DNA of 64,000 nt. It comes from Rhizobiaceae bacterium. Lineage in GTDB: Bacteria; Pseudomonadota; Alphaproteobacteria; Rhizobiales; Rhizobiaceae. The DNA is taken from positions 1 through 64,000 of the forward strand of contig JARGOX010000002.1 in NCBI GenBank assembly GCA_029233925.1. Reading direction: 5' to 3'. The position numbers and the translations under genes were made by a program. Below are positions 1 to 9,853 of the stretch, one piece after another. The first letter of the stretch is position 1. Every line of letters starts with the position of its first letter. Under the pieces are notes generated by a model. The model was not told the DNA's origin, made no database searches, and saw only the letters and a list, made by a program, of their open reading frames with translations.

Positions 1-1420
1 TCGGCACGCCGGCTGCCTTGGCGTGATTGATCGATTCAATCGTCTGCGGCATGACACTATCGTCTGCAGCGACAACCAGAATGGCAATATCGGTGGCCTG
101 TGCACCACGGGCACGCATGGCGGTAAATGCCGCATGGCCTGGTGTATCGATAAAGGTGATCTTCTGGCCGTTTTGCTCAACCTGATAGGCGCCGATATGC
201 TGGGTGATGCCACCGGCCTCACCTGCAACAACATTGGCTTTTCGGATGGCATCCAGCAAGGACGTCTTGCCGTGGTCAACATGGCCCATGATGGTCACGA
301 CCGGTGGTCGTGATTTAAGGCTGCTGTCGTCATCGGCAATATTGAAGATACCCTCTTCGATATCGGATTCCGAAACCCGTTTGACTGTGTGACCAAACTC
401 GCCGGCAATCAATTCGGCCAGATCGGCATCAATCACGTCGCCAGGCTTCATCATCTGTCCTTCTTTCATCAAATACTTGATGACGTCGACAGACCGTTCA
501 GCCATGCGCTGGGACAGTTCCTGAATCGTGATGGTTTCCGGCAGGACAACCTCATGCGCAATTTTCTCACGCGTCTCCTGCATTTGCGCGCGCCGCATCT
601 TTTCCTGACGGCGACGCATTGCCGACAACGACCGGCCACGTGGATTGCCGTCTTCATTGAGGGCTGCATTCAGTGTCAGCTTACCGCGACGACGCGTATC
701 TTCAACTCGCGGGCGTGTTGGCTTTGGCGTTTCGGGACGCACAGGCTTGCCACGCTGCAGCGAAGGCTTGGCCCCACGTGGGGCGGCATCTTCCGTCGCG
801 TCATGACGTGGTGGGCGTGCAGCACGTTCGGCTGCTGCCGGTGTTGGTGTCTGTGCCGGTGTCTGCGCAACCTCTTTTGCTGCGGGCTCTTCCTGCACAG
901 CGGGTGCCGGTTCTTCAACCTTAACGGTCGGGTTTGCTTCTTCTTCAGCCTTGCGACGCGCATCCTCTATGGCCTGCAGCCGCGCTTCTTCCGCAGCCGC
1001 TGCCTGACGCGCAGCTTCTTCCGCTGCCTGTCGTTTGGCCTCGGCTTCAGCCTGGACACGTTCTTCGGCGTCACGAATCTTGGCGTTGGCGAGAGCACGC
1101 TTGCGGGCATCCATTTCACTGGCTGACAGCTGCTTGAGAACTGCCGCCGGCTTAACCGGCGCACGTCTGGGCTCGACCCGCGCTGGCGCGGGCGGCCTCT
1201 GCGGCGCTGCAGGCTTGGGCTGCACCACCGGCGCTGCTGCTACAGGCTTTTCATCCTCAGGTCGTGACAGCCGTCGCTTGCGCGTCTCGACAACCACAGC
1301 CTTGGTCCGGCCGCGGCCCATATCCTGGCGCACCGTCCCCTGCTCAACCCCTGAGCGCTTCAGCGTCAATGTCTTCTTGCCCGAAACGCTGATGGTTTTG
1401 TCGTCCTTAGTGTCGCTCAT
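1..1420 (-). CDS. infB: Translation initiation factor IF-2, C-terminal part cut off by the window edge
   Basis: GTPase that brings initiator fMet-tRNA to the 30S subunit and promotes subunit joining. About 473 N-terminal residues are visible. The start reads [22 protein letters not shown], the usual IF2 N-terminal motif, followed by a long Ala/Pro/Arg/Glu-rich linker typical of alphaproteobacterial IF-2. The G domain begins with P-loop GHVDHGKT at residues 379-386 and G3 motif DTPGH at 425-429. The NKxD motif and domains II-IV lie beyond position 1. The ATG at 1420 overlaps the ylxR stop in an ATGA, so the two are translationally coupled in the rimP-nusA-ylxR-infB operon. Identification is certain; only the 3' extent is unknown. 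Confidence 0.98.
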   Translation of the reverse strand, partial: MSDTKDDKTISVSGKKTLTLKRSGVEQGTVRQDMGRGRTKAVVVETRKRRLSRPEDEKPVAAAPVVQPKPAAPQRPPAPARVEPRRAPVKPAAVLKQLSASEMDARKRALANAKIRDAEERVQAEAEAKRQAAEEAARQAAAAEEARLQAIEDARRKAEEEANPTVKVEEPAPAVQEEPAAKEVAQTPAQTPTPAAAERAARPPRHDATEDAAPRGAKPSLQRGKPVRPETPKPTRPRVEDTRRRGKLTLNAALNEDGNPRGRSLSAMRRRQEKMRRAQMQETREKIAHEVVLPETITIQELSQRMAERSVDVIKYLMKEGQMMKPGDVIDADLAELIAGEFGHTVKRVSESDIEEGIFNIADDDSSLKSRPPVVTIMGHVDHGKTSLLDAIRKANVVAGEAGGITQHIGAYQVEQNGQKITFIDTPGHAAFTAMRARGAQATDIAILVVAADDSVMPQTIESINHAKAAGVP

Positions 1421-2052
1421 TCCGTGTCCGTTTCCTTTGCGGGATCGTCCGCCATCTGACCGTTTTCTGCTCGATTGCGATAACGGTCAAGCATCCTTGC
1501 GCGTTTCACTACACCTTCACCGGCCTGCCCTGCAAGCACCGCGAGGTGGATTACATTGCTACCGGCCGTAACTATGGCCAGTTTTTCACCCGACAAAAGG
1601 TGAAATGACGCCGTCTGCGTCCCGGCCGCAACCAAACGTGCGTGGCGCGCCTGATCCATTTTTCTAACGCCGTCTGCTGCCGCCTCTGTGGCGTGAAATA
1701 CAGCCAGCACCTGACCAGACCTTATCGCCGCGTCCACTTTTCCCCCACCAATCAGGATCTGCCCGGCCTTGCGTGCCAGAGCCATCATTCCAATCAACGA
1801 GGAAACCATGAGCGCATCGATGGTTTCGTCCAGCTTGTCCGGCACCACAACTTTTGTCTTCAGCGCACGGGCAAACAAATTCTTTTCCATGGCCCGGCGC
1901 ACACAATCTCTGTGCGCCGTAACCCAACATCCACGGCCCGGCAATTGGGCCTTCAAATCCGCGACAACCACACCTTGAGGGTCAGCCACAAAACGGATCA
2001 TGGTATCGATTGATCCGCTGTTGCGGGTTACAATACAGGTCCTATCATTCAT
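1417..2052 (-). CDS. ylxR: YlxR/DUF448 RNA-binding protein fused to an L7Ae-like domain
   Basis: Small nucleic-acid-binding protein of the nusA-infB operon, 211 residues. The N-terminal half has the YlxR signature (RTCIVTR near residue 4, and PGRGCWV). The C-terminal half ([15 protein letters not shown] onward) resembles ribosomal protein L7Ae. This two-domain form is usual in alphaproteobacteria, whereas Gram-positive YlxR is only about 90 residues. I chose the ATG at 2052 over an upstream in-frame TTG at 2085 because GTGAGG lies upstream and the YlxR fold begins there. It lies 44 bases after nusA and overlaps infB by 4. A role in binding RNA or modulating transcription is family knowledge, not seen here. 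Confidence 0.93.
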   Translation of the reverse strand: MNDRTCIVTRNSGSIDTMIRFVADPQGVVVADLKAQLPGRGCWVTAHRDCVRRAMEKNLFARALKTKVVVPDKLDETIDALMVSSLIGMMALARKAGQILIGGGKVDAAIRSGQVLAVFHATEAAADGVRKMDQARHARLVAAGTQTASFHLLSGEKLAIVTAGSNVIHLAVLAGQAGEGVVKRARMLDRYRNRAENGQMADDPAKETDTE

Positions 2053-2096
2053 GCCAGCACTTGCCTCACGATGTGTAGCCGGCAAAATCAGTTTAC

Positions 2097-3746
2097 TCAG
2101 TCGACCACCTCGGTGACGGCTTCAACCTCTTCCGACGCTTCGCCACCTTCCTCGCCTTCCGCTTCGATGTCTTCATCTACAGCTTCAACAGCGAGGTCGG
2201 CTTCGGTGATCCAGCCTGCAGCAATGCGTGCGGCAACAATCATTTCATCGACTTCAGCGCGCGAAATATCCAGCCCGGTGAAAATACCGTCGAATCTCGT
2301 CGTCACACCTTCCTTGCGTTCACTCCAGCCCAGGAGATCATCAGCGGCGTAACCGGCAAAGTCCTCCATGGTTTTGGTACCATCTTCACCAAGCTTGACC
2401 AACATCACAGATGTCATGTTCGGCAGGGCACGCAATTCGTCAGAAACACCAAGTTCGACGCGTTTTCCTTCAAGTTCGGCCTCAATTGCATCAAGGTATT
2501 CGGCAGCGCGGCTTTGCAGCTCCTGCGCCGTATCCTCATCAAACCCTTCGATCGAGGCAACTTCAGAAACATCCACATAGGCCACTTCCTCGACCTGGGA
2601 GAAGCCCTCGGAGGCCAGAACCTGACCAACCATTTCATCAACATTGAGCGCATTCATGAAGAGTTCCGTACGCTCGTTGAATTCCTTCTGGCGGCGTTCG
2701 GATTCTTCCTGTTCGGTCAGGATATCGATGTCCCAGCCGGTCAGTTGCGAAGCAAGACGAACATTCTGTCCGCGGCGACCGATGGCAAGAGACAATTGGT
2801 CATCAGGAACCACGACTTCAATACGCTCCGCATCTTCGTCAAGCACAACCTTGGCCACTTCCGCCGGCTGAAGCGCATTGACGATGAAGGAAGCCGGATC
2901 ATCAGACCACGGAATGATATCGATCTTTTCACCCTGCAACTCGCCGACCACGGCCTGCACGCGACTGCCACGCATGCCAACACAGGCACCGACCGGATCG
3001 ATGGAACTGTCATTGGAAATCACTGCGATCTTGGCGCGCGACCCGGGATCGCGGGCAACAGACTTGAGCTCGATGATCCCGTCATAGATTTCGGGAACTT
3101 CCATGGTGAACAGTTTGACCATGAATTGCGGGTGGGTGCGCGAGAGGAAAATCTGCGGGCCACGCTGTTCACGGCGTACGTCATAGACATAGGCACGAAC
3201 ACGGTCACCATAACGGAAATTTTCCCGCGGGATCAGTTCGTCGCGGCGAATGATGGCCTCGCCGCGCCCCAGGTCGACAATCACATTGCCGTATTCGACA
3301 CGCTTGACCGTACCATTGATAATCTCGCCAACGCGGTCCTTGAATTCGTCAAACTGCCGATCCCGTTCCGCTTCGCGAACCTTCTGCACGATAACCTGTT
3401 TGGCCGATTGTGCGGCGATACGCCCGAAATCCATCGGCGGCAGTGGTTCTGCGATGAAATCGCCAAGTTGGGCTTCCGGGTTCTGGTCGAGTGCCGTCTG
3501 CAATGCGATCTGCGTCGAATAATCCTCAACGGCTTCGACCACTTCCAGCAAACGCTGCAGCTTTATCTCACCGGTTTTCGGATTGATGTCAGCACGGATA
3601 TTGGTTTCGGATCCATAACGCGAACGCGCGGCCTTCTGGATCGCATCCGCCATCGCTTCGAGAACGATTTCACGGTCAATCGACTTCTCGCGGGCAACAG
3701 CGTCCGCAATCTGAAGAAGTTCGAGCCTGTTTGCGCTCACTGCCAT
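2097..3746 (-). CDS. nusA: Transcription termination/antitermination factor NusA
   Basis: Binds RNA polymerase and nascent RNA, modulating pausing, termination and antitermination. The protein is 549 residues. It has an N-terminal polymerase-binding domain, an S1 domain at about 138-195, KH1 with GMRG near 257, KH2 with IGRRGQN at about 322-328, and acidic helix-hairpin-helix repeats at the C-terminus ending in a run of Glu. The start [15 protein letters not shown] matches family N-termini and has GGAG six bases upstream. An in-frame codon 27 bases further upstream is less likely. It follows rimP by 58 bases and precedes ylxR, the conserved bacterial order. Confidence 0.98.
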   Translation of the reverse strand: MAVSANRLELLQIADAVAREKSIDREIVLEAMADAIQKAARSRYGSETNIRADINPKTGEIKLQRLLEVVEAVEDYSTQIALQTALDQNPEAQLGDFIAEPLPPMDFGRIAAQSAKQVIVQKVREAERDRQFDEFKDRVGEIINGTVKRVEYGNVIVDLGRGEAIIRRDELIPRENFRYGDRVRAYVYDVRREQRGPQIFLSRTHPQFMVKLFTMEVPEIYDGIIELKSVARDPGSRAKIAVISNDSSIDPVGACVGMRGSRVQAVVGELQGEKIDIIPWSDDPASFIVNALQPAEVAKVVLDEDAERIEVVVPDDQLSLAIGRRGQNVRLASQLTGWDIDILTEQEESERRQKEFNERTELFMNALNVDEMVGQVLASEGFSQVEEVAYVDVSEVASIEGFDEDTAQELQSRAAEYLDAIEAELEGKRVELGVSDELRALPNMTSVMLVKLGEDGTKTMEDFAGYAADDLLGWSERKEGVTTRFDGIFTGLDISRAEVDEMIVAARIAAGWITEADLAVEAVDEDIEAEGEEGGEASEEVEAVTEVVD

Positions 3747-3804
3747 TTTATTCTCCATCACCTGGCGCTGCATACGATCTGCCGCTGCCCGTAAACAAAT
3801 TCAA

Positions 3805-4431
3805 TCAATCGTTCTGTTCTGTTTGCTCTGTTTTTTCGGTTTGGGCTGCTCTGGCCGCCTTGTCCGCAGCCAGGGCTGCGCGAATGAGATCATCCGTCAA
3901 GATCAGCTTGGCCTCACTCAGCGCATCAAAAGGTATGCGCACGTCTCGTTCTTCGCCTTCGTTCGCCTGATCACGTTGCAGGACAAACCCATCGTCGTCA
4001 ACCGCAGTAATCGTACCACGAAACCGTTTGCGATTGTCGACCAATATTGAGGTCTCGCATTTGACAACATGACCGGACCAGCGCTTGAAATCAGATCGCC
4101 GCACCATGGGCCTGTCAATTCCCGGGGAAGACATCTCCAGATGGTAAGCCTTTTCGACAGGATCCTCGACATCAAGCACCGGCGAAATGGCACGTGACAG
4201 CGCCTCGCAGTCTTCAACTGTCATGGTACCATCATTGCGCTCAGCCATGATCTGCAGCGTAAGCCCGTTCTGGCCCGACAGATGCACCCGCACCAGACGA
4301 AAACCCATGGGGACCAGGACCGGCTCGATAATGGCCGCAACACGCGCATCAACGCCTGTCTCCGTTATGAAGCGGGCATCTGCCGCCTGCTCATCGGACT
4401 CATTTTTGCCTGAGGTCGCTTCTTCCGACAA
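3805..4431 (-). CDS. rimP: Ribosome maturation factor RimP, probable TTG start
   Basis: Needed for maturation of the 30S subunit. About 208 residues if translation starts at the TTG at 4431 (reading [15 protein letters not shown]), which has AAGGAAG about nine bases upstream. The core [20 protein letters not shown] and the SPGIDRPM motif are RimP hallmarks, followed by the C-terminal Sm-like domain and an Ala/Glu-rich tail. The frame stays open upstream to 4704, but that stretch contains a terminator hairpin and does not resemble RimP, so I exclude it. First gene of the nusA-infB operon. Confidence 0.92.
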   Translation of the reverse strand: MSEEATSGKNESDEQAADARFITETGVDARVAAIIEPVLVPMGFRLVRVHLSGQNGLTLQIMAERNDGTMTVEDCEALSRAISPVLDVEDPVEKAYHLEMSSPGIDRPMVRRSDFKRWSGHVVKCETSILVDNRKRFRGTITAVDDDGFVLQRDQANEGEERDVRIPFDALSEAKLILTDDLIRAALAADKAARAAQTEKTEQTEQND

Positions 4432-4570
4432 TCGCTGTCTCTTCCTTCGTATGTGCCCGCCAATTACAAAACGGGGCCCAATCAATAAAAAAGAGCGGGT
4501 CCGGGCGGCCCACTCTTGCTCTGTCTGATCAAGATTTGAAGGTGATATACCCCCGAAGGGGCTCAAATGC
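4432..4570 (-). promoter_or_regulatory. rimP leader RNA with an intrinsic terminator (candidate attenuator)
   Basis: The untranslated stretch before rimP holds two hairpins on the minus strand. One spans 4534-4568, with outer arms ATTTGA/TCAAAT and an inner CCCC-GAA-GGGG stem. The other is a terminator at 4491-4517. Naville and Gautheret's survey of attenuators described a rimP leader motif in Rhizobiales, and this fits it in position and form. No obvious ligand site is visible. Whether the terminator ends trmB transcripts or attenuates the rimP operon cannot be decided from sequence. Confidence 0.6.
4487..4517 (-). terminator. Rho-independent terminator upstream of rimP
   Basis: Read on the minus strand: nine-base arms AAGAGTGGG and CCCGCTCTT (one T/G pair) around a nine-base loop, followed by a run of six T. 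The plus-strand reading has no T run, so it acts only toward rimP. Its position, 55 bases before the rimP start, is what one expects of an attenuator or of a trmB terminator followed by a fresh rimP promoter. Confidence 0.75.
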
Positions 4571-4708
4571 AAGGTCATGGCACTGCTGTGAGGTATATTT
4601 GTATCATGCAATATCAAAGCGGCACGCCTGGCAGTGGATTGAACCGCCCTGTTATGCCCTATCCACGCCCATGCATTTTGGTGGCCGCGCATTTGCAGAC
4701 GCAATAGA

Positions 4709-5419
4709 TCACGCCCTTTGCCGGCGCCGGCGAAACGTCAGATAGGCGGGCGTACGCTCTTCTCTCAGAGCCTTGGCTTCGTAGCGGGTGCCCGTCCAGC
4801 CAGCAAACGGCGTTCGCCAATCTGCTGCGGAGCGGGCCTGCCACTCGAAATCGGCATGCTTTTGACAATGGGAAATCGTCCAGTTCACATAGGAATCAAT
4901 ATCCGATGCAAAACAGAAAGCACCGCCCGGTTTGAGTGCACGGGCCATCCGGTCCAGATTGACAGGCGATACGAACCGCCGCTTCCAGTGTTTTTTCTTG
5001 GGCCAGGGATCGGGATAGAGCAGATCGATCTGATCAAGGCAGCCGTCCGGCAACCAATCGAGAACAAGCGTCGCATCGTCATCGTAAAGCCTTATATTGG
5101 ACAGGGGGGCAGCGGCCAGCGTGCCGACACATTTCGCCATCCCGTTGACAAAGGGCTCCACACCAATAAAGCCGGTTGACGGGTCACCGCCGGCACGATG
5201 CAGCAGATGTTCACCACCACCAAATCCGATTTCGAGGCGATAGGCCTCATGCGGCTGATCAAAAAGACTAGCCATGTCCGCAGGACGAGCACCGCTCGGA
5301 TCCAGCTTCAGGGCCGGCAATATCTGCTCAAGAGCTTCGACCTGGTATTGTCGCAGCGTCTTGCCTTTTCGGCGACCGAAGAAGGCTTCGGTCGCGCGTT
5401 GCTTGTACTCACGCGGCAT
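4709..5419 (-). CDS. trmB: tRNA (guanine-N7-)-methyltransferase
   Basis: Methylates N7 of G46 in tRNA using SAM; 236 residues. The SAM-binding motif EIGFGGGEH lies at 63-71 and the family signature [10 protein letters not shown] at 135-144. The N-terminal [13 protein letters not shown] is characteristic of alphaproteobacterial TrmB. It is downstream of metK, which makes the SAM it uses. The two are separated by a 268-bp palindromic element whose end lies 12 bases before this ATG. Confidence 0.97.
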   Translation of the reverse strand: MPREYKQRATEAFFGRRKGKTLRQYQVEALEQILPALKLDPSGARPADMASLFDQPHEAYRLEIGFGGGEHLLHRAGGDPSTGFIGVEPFVNGMAKCVGTLAAAPLSNIRLYDDDATLVLDWLPDGCLDQIDLLYPDPWPKKKHWKRRFVSPVNLDRMARALKPGGAFCFASDIDSYVNWTISHCQKHADFEWQARSAADWRTPFAGWTGTRYEAKALREERTPAYLTFRRRRQRA

Positions 5420-5431
5420 GGTCCATCCCTA

Positions 5432-5699
5432 GAGCCTGTCTTGTTTTCATTGAACCACTCTGTTCGTGATCCAGTGAGTCGATCCGCCAGGAAGGCGGTA
5501 AAGAGCGATGCTCTCGCATCGGTCGAGACGTCTGACGCAGCGGGCGGCCACTCGTCGCGAACCCTTCGGGCCAGCTGTTTTTTAGCCACTATCTACGTCG
5601 TTTCGCTTGCCCGTACCTTGAGGTACGGGCTTCGCGAGCCAACTTGATCCTGACCAAAAAACAACTGGCAGAGTGAATCAATGAAAGCAAGACAGGCTC
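5432..5699. repeat. MITE-like palindromic element with 31-bp terminal inverted repeats
   Basis: The ends 5432-5462 and 5669-5699 are inverted copies of each other with 28 of 31 bases matching; each starts GAGCCTGTCTTG. Inside are further inverted repeats: 5570-5588 against 5651-5669 (16 of 19), a GCCCGTACC/GGTACGGGC hairpin near 5609-5630, and CCGCC/GGCGG near 5485-5499. No credible protein is encoded. On the minus strand the mismatches of the inner long stem become G-U pairs, so a metK-trmB transcript could fold it strongly. No clear target duplication is visible. This fills most of the 333-base gap between metK and trmB. The family is not identified. Confidence 0.8.
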
Positions 5700-5752
5700 A
5701 AGATTCGTTACACTACGACAAGAGGCAGCCGCTATGAGCGGGCGGGCTGCAA

Positions 5753-6994
5753 TCAAGCCTTGATGGCTTGTTTCAGCGGCTTTACCAGATCAGTTTTCTC
5801 CCATGAGAAAGACCCATCGCGTCCGGCCTTGCGTCCAAAGTGACCATAGGCGGAAGTTTTTGCGTAGATGGGCTTGTTCAGATCAAGATGTCTGCGAATG
5901 CCGGTTGGGGAAAGATCAATTACCTGGCGTATTGCCGCTTCAATCTGATCTTCCGAAACGGTTCCCGTATCGTGCAGATCGACATAGATCGACAGAGGTT
6001 GGGCTACGCCAATGGCATAGGCCAGCTGAATGGTGCACCGTTCCGCAAGTTTGGCAGCAACAATGTTCTTGGCCAGATAGCGCGCAACATAGGCTGCAGA
6101 GCGGTCCACCTTTGTCGTATCCTTGCCCGAGAAAGCACCGCCACCGTGGGGCGCAGCTCCACCGTAGGTATCGACAATGATCTTGCGTCCTGTCAGACCG
6201 GCATCACCGTCAGGTCCGCCAATAACGAATTTTCCTGTTGGATTGATGTACCAGTTGCAATCCGCAGCGACCGGCAGATCTTCCAAAGCTTCGCGGATAT
6301 AGGGTTCGACAACAGCACGCACCTTGGTCGAATCCCAGCTTTCATCAAGATGCTGCGTGGATAGAACGATCTGTGTGACTTCACTGGGCTTGCCGTCGAC
6401 ATAACGCACGGTGACCTGGCTTTTGCTGTCGGGCCCAAGCCTTGCAACATCGCCCTCGCCTTTTTTACGCGCCTCAGCCAGCAGAAACAGAATTCTGTGT
6501 GCATAGTAAATCGGTGCCGGCATCAACTCCGGCGTTTCATTGCAGGCATAGCCGAACATGATGCCCTGATCGCCCGCACCTTCGTCGCCCTGCTGATCTG
6601 ACGCATTGTCAACGCCCTGTGCGATGTCCGCCGACTGCGAGTGAAGCAAGACGTCGATTTTGGCCGTTTTCCAGTGAAAGCCATCCTGCTCATAACCGAT
6701 GTCGCGAATCGCACGCCTTGCGGCCGAGCGAAAACGAGCCGGATTGATGACATCATTGCCCGCTTTGTCCTTTTTCATCAAAGTTGACGGCAAGCGTACT
6801 TCACCGGCGATGATGACACGATTGGTTGTGGCGAGCGTTTCTGCCGCGATACGCACGGTCCAGGGGTCAACGCCGGTCTTGCGCGCCTCTTTGTAAATCA
6901 GATCAACGATCTCGTCGGAAATTCGGTCACAAACCTTATCGGGGTGCCCTTCGGATACGGACTCACTTGTAAAGAGATAATTTTTGCGCGCCAT
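5753..6994 (-). CDS. metK: S-adenosylmethionine synthetase
   Basis: Makes SAM from methionine and ATP in the cytosol; 413 residues. Visible signatures are GHPDK at 16-20, the [16 protein letters not shown] segment, and the glycine-rich [15 protein letters not shown] loop followed by KVDRSAAY. It is slightly longer than the roughly 384-residue E. coli enzyme, as usual in Rhizobiales. The ATG at 6994 begins [21 protein letters not shown] PraR-like repressor gene lies upstream on the same strand. I see no SAM riboswitch in the upstream gap. Confidence 0.98.
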   Translation of the reverse strand: MARKNYLFTSESVSEGHPDKVCDRISDEIVDLIYKEARKTGVDPWTVRIAAETLATTNRVIIAGEVRLPSTLMKKDKAGNDVINPARFRSAARRAIRDIGYEQDGFHWKTAKIDVLLHSQSADIAQGVDNASDQQGDEGAGDQGIMFGYACNETPELMPAPIYYAHRILFLLAEARKKGEGDVARLGPDSKSQVTVRYVDGKPSEVTQIVLSTQHLDESWDSTKVRAVVEPYIREALEDLPVAADCNWYINPTGKFVIGGPDGDAGLTGRKIIVDTYGGAAPHGGGAFSGKDTTKVDRSAAYVARYLAKNIVAAKLAERCTIQLAYAIGVAQPLSIYVDLHDTGTVSEDQIEAAIRQVIDLSPTGIRRHLDLNKPIYAKTSAYGHFGRKAGRDGSFSWEKTDLVKPLKQAIKA

Positions 6995-7296
6995 TGCTGC
7001 CTCTTAGAATTGCCCAGTGGTGCGGACGTGTTATTGAAAACAAGCCGAAATTACAAGCAAAGAACGATATAAATATATCTTGATATGCCTCATTGGGCGC
7101 GCAGACCAACAGCCGGCAGGCAGCCAGGCCGTTTCAGATCAAGTGTCGTGCCCATCCTGATGCGCACGTCATGGAAGGGGTGGCATAATCGAAGCCTGTT
7201 CGCAATCGGTGGTCCGCAAAGGCGTGCATCCCGTCGGAAGCGGCGTGAGCCGCGTTCCGAACCGGGAAGCACAACAGTGGGCCGGGTTTTGCGAAA
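6995..7296. other. Intergenic region between the PraR-like gene and metK
   Basis: A 302-base non-coding stretch. It holds a hairpin at 7234-7260 (arms TCGGAA-GCGGC/GCCGC-TTCCGA with one unpaired base) and a perfect palindrome at 7066-7079 listed separately. On the minus strand TTGTAA-N17-TAACAC is a weak metK promoter candidate. No riboswitch class or small gene could be recognised. Confidence 0.5.
7066..7079. promoter_or_regulatory. Palindrome upstream of metK, possible operator
   Basis: GATATAAATATATC has perfect six-base arms (GATATA/TATATC) around AA. It lies 72 bases upstream of the metK ATG, between metK and the adjacent HTH regulator gene. It would be a reasonable site for that regulator or another dimeric protein, but AT-rich palindromes also arise by chance. 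Confidence 0.35.
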
Positions 7297-7716
7297 TTAC
7301 TCGACTTCAGCCGCCAGCGCTTTAACGAGATCAACGATTTTGCGCCGCACTTTCGGGTTTTCAATTTTCACGAATGCACGGTTCAATTGCAGACCATCCG
7401 AAGACGACAGAAAATCAACAACGTGATTCGAACTGGATGACTCCGATGCACCCGGCAGTCCTGTCGATGGGTCACCCGGCGCATCTTCAAAAAAGAATGC
7501 GACCGGAACATTAAGTATAGAAGAAATGTTCTGGAGCCGACTGGCGCCAACCCTGTTTGTGCCCTTTTCATACTTCTGGATTTGCTGGAACGTGATACCA
7601 AGGCTCTCGCCAAGCTTCTCCTGGCTCATTCCCAACATTGTACGACGCAGCCGGATCCGACTGCCAACATGGATATCAATGGGATTTGGCTGTTTTTTAT
7701 TAACAATAGTTGTCAT
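7297..7716 (-). CDS. praR: PraR-like XRE/Cro-type transcriptional repressor
   Basis: A 139-residue DNA-binding protein with a classic helix-turn-helix at about 31-62 (MSQEKLGESLGITFQQIQKYEKG). It matches the Rhizobium/Azorhizobium PraR family from memory, including the flanking PNPIDIHVGSRIRLRR and NVPVAFFFEDAPG. In those species PraR controls biofilm, quorum-sensing and reb genes. The ATG at 7716 (MTTIVNKKQPNP) has AGGA upstream. The frame extends to 7917 but that part overlaps lnt and is not family-like. Position before metK is conserved in Rhizobiales. The gene name is transferred by similarity, so the targets here are unknown. Confidence 0.85.
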   Translation of the reverse strand: MTTIVNKKQPNPIDIHVGSRIRLRRTMLGMSQEKLGESLGITFQQIQKYEKGTNRVGASRLQNISSILNVPVAFFFEDAPGDPSTGLPGASESSSSNHVVDFLSSSDGLQLNRAFVKIENPKVRRKIVDLVKALAAEVE

Positions 7717-7873
7717 GTTTATTATCCTGCTGCTATCACAGCACCTGTCACTTGTTTGCATGGAGTCGACGCTGCTAAAAACCGCCCTTTCTGCCCCCAA
7801 AAAGACCGTTACGCATAGCAACATCAACAGTTTTAACTGTATTTGTTCTCTATGCAATTTTAGGGTTTTTTCG

Positions 7874-9463
7874 TCAATTGGTGGCTTTAATAAAACTGCA
7901 GCGGGAAAATAGCGCACAAGATAAAAGTATTACGATTATCACCCAAAAAGTATGCATGCGCGTCCAAATACTTCCGTTTACATGTATTTTTACGGGAAGT
8001 GGCACATCTACATATCCGATCACGTTTTGTAACAACCCATCCAAAACACGCCCTTTTCCATCAGTAACGGCAGATAACCCATTATTTGCCGCCCGTATGA
8101 GTGGCAACCCGCTCTCCACCGCCCGCACTTGCGCCTGCTGAAAATGCTGATAGGGGCCGGGCGTGTTTCCATACCAGGCGTCATTGGTCACATTAATGAT
8201 GAAATCCGCATCAATGGCAGCGGGCGTCATTTCCTGCGGAAAAATTGCCTCATAGCAAATCAAGGGTAAAAAGCGCTTTCCCGCCGGCAGGGCGACGCTC
8301 CTGCGGGTTGAGCCGGAGGAAAACCCGCCCGGTCCATTGGCAATGATATCCATCCCAAGGCTTCCCAGCAGCGACTCAAACGGCAGATACTCACCGAAAG
8401 GAACCAGATGCACCTTGTCTGACGCTTCCAGTATCTGTCCCTCATGATCGATGACATAGATGGAATTGTAATAACGCGTCTTTTGTCCACTCACGTCACG
8501 TTCTTCGCGCACAGCCCCTGCAATCAGGGTCTGTCCGGGCGCAAGCGCCTCGCCAATCAAAACCAGCGCATCGGGATTGCTGGTCAACAGGAAGGGGATC
8601 GAAGTCTCCGGCCAGACGATATAGGAGGGCTTGGCGCTGGCTTGCGAATCAACGGCGCTGGAAAGGGAAAGAAGTTTTTCAAACACACTGCGGCGCTGCG
8701 AATCGTCCCATTTTTGCGATTGATCAACGGAAGGCTGCACGATCCGTACAATTGGCTGACCGGGCTGATGATCCGTTGCAAGAGAGAGCCGCCAATAGCC
8801 GAAACCGGCGTGAAACAGCATCAGCAGGGCCGCAACGACCAGTCCAGGCGCCATTGCACGGCGGGTCCCAATGAGCGCCGGTATACAGGCGACAAAGACA
8901 GCCAGAGCGGAAACACCAAAAACACCGACCAATAGGCTCGTCTGCATCAGCATCGGTACCGGCATCGCACCATAGCCGATCGCATTCCAGGGAAATCCGG
9001 TGGCAATGAAACTTCGGGCCCATTCGGCAAGACCGAATCCACAGGCCAAAGCACAAATCCGGCCAAGACCATCCGACCACAAAGCCCGCGCAAAGGCGGC
9101 GGCCAAGCCGTAAAACAGGGCCAGAAGAGCCGGCAGGCCGAGAAGGGCCAGCGGCAGCGCCCAGGCAAATTCTTCCGCCTCAATCAGCAAAGCATTGCCG
9201 AGCCACCATAATCCGGCGACAAAATACCCGAACCCAAACCACCAACCGGTCCAGAAGGCTGGCTTCAATCGGCCCAGGTACCCGGCATCAACCTCTCCGC
9301 TCGCCCCATCCAAAAGCCAGACCAGAATAGGGAAAGACACAAACAAAACGGCGAAAAAGTTGAATGGCGGCAGAGCAAAAACAGCAATCCCACCTGCCAG
9401 AAAGGCCAGCGCCCACCGCCTCGCACCCCACAGCAGCATGACATTTCCGGCCAAACGCTCCAT
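7874..9463 (-). CDS. lnt: Apolipoprotein N-acyltransferase
   Basis: Inner-membrane enzyme that adds the third acyl chain to the N-terminal cysteine of lipoproteins; 529 residues. Several hydrophobic segments fill residues 1-220, followed by a nitrilase-type domain with the catalytic triad Glu286 (VWPETS), Lys350 (ASDKVHLVPFGEYLPF) and Cys403 (LICYEAIFP). A last membrane segment sits at the C-terminus. The ATG at 9463 has TTGGAGAG upstream. It lies downstream of corC, as in many proteobacteria, but across an unusually wide 390-base gap. LspA, an earlier step of the pathway, is encoded at 38707-39228. Confidence 0.97.
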   Translation of the reverse strand: MERLAGNVMLLWGARRWALAFLAGGIAVFALPPFNFFAVLFVSFPILVWLLDGASGEVDAGYLGRLKPAFWTGWWFGFGYFVAGLWWLGNALLIEAEEFAWALPLALLGLPALLALFYGLAAAFARALWSDGLGRICALACGFGLAEWARSFIATGFPWNAIGYGAMPVPMLMQTSLLVGVFGVSALAVFVACIPALIGTRRAMAPGLVVAALLMLFHAGFGYWRLSLATDHQPGQPIVRIVQPSVDQSQKWDDSQRRSVFEKLLSLSSAVDSQASAKPSYIVWPETSIPFLLTSNPDALVLIGEALAPGQTLIAGAVREERDVSGQKTRYYNSIYVIDHEGQILEASDKVHLVPFGEYLPFESLLGSLGMDIIANGPGGFSSGSTRRSVALPAGKRFLPLICYEAIFPQEMTPAAIDADFIINVTNDAWYGNTPGPYQHFQQAQVRAVESGLPLIRAANNGLSAVTDGKGRVLDGLLQNVIGYVDVPLPVKIHVNGSIWTRMHTFWVIIVILLSCALFSRCSFIKATN

Positions 9464-9853
9464 TGTCTCTCCAATTTATGGTCACGCCAAACTATTGCCT
9501 TGGCAACGCAGCGCACCTTTTTGCATTTCCCGCCAGTCAACGACCTGCGTTTCAGGAGATGCCGAACTGTGTGCCGCCCATGACACACCGTACACCCATC
9601 AGCGCTGCGGGAAGAAAGACCCGGCAATCTCCGCAGCGAATCGGGTGCAGGCGATATTACCTAAATTGTATGGAGGACCAAGCACAACGACACGGAATGC
9701 AAATCAGTGACATCAACTTCGCTCCAGGCAAGTGTTGACCTGTGCGAGATGATGATTGTCAGCGTATGTGTCACAAACCGTCTGCACACCCCGCAGAAGC
9801 GCGATGCGGGACATATGTGATCCCAGCATCAATCCAACTCATTGTGCAACACG
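9464..9853. other. 390-base gap between corC and lnt
   Basis: Both flanking genes read on the minus strand and are normally close together. The reading frames here are short, overlap each other and resemble nothing known. I see no terminator hairpin, repeat or RNA gene. It may carry an lnt promoter, but no convincing -35/-10 pair stands out. Confidence 0.4.

Noticed and set aside
389-1126. Long plus-strand reading frames opposite infB
   Set aside because: These are shadows of the biased codon usage of infB. They are Cys/Arg-rich and unlike any protein.
2514-3794. 426-residue plus-strand frame opposite nusA
   Set aside because: Antisense shadow of nusA without start signals or similarity.
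4432-4704. N-terminal extension of RimP by about 90 residues
   Set aside because: The frame is open, but it runs through a terminator hairpin and has no similarity to RimP. The TTG at 4431 has a good ribosome site.
5308-5589. Minus-strand frame of 93 residues across the palindromic element
   Set aside because: It overlaps the trmB start and lies in the repeat. Composition and lack of a ribosome site argue against coding.
6995-7296. SAM-responsive riboswitch upstream of metK
   Set aside because: A hairpin is present at 7234-7260, but none of the SAM-II, SAM/SAH or other known cores could be recognised.
7717-7917. Extension of the PraR-like protein upstream of 7716
   Set aside because: It overlaps lnt, has no family similarity, and the ATG at 7716 has AGGA upstream.
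9265-9627. Minus-strand frame of 120 residues over the start of lnt and the gap before it
   Set aside because: It is mostly antiphase to lnt, Cys/Arg/Trp-rich, and has no similarity to known proteins.
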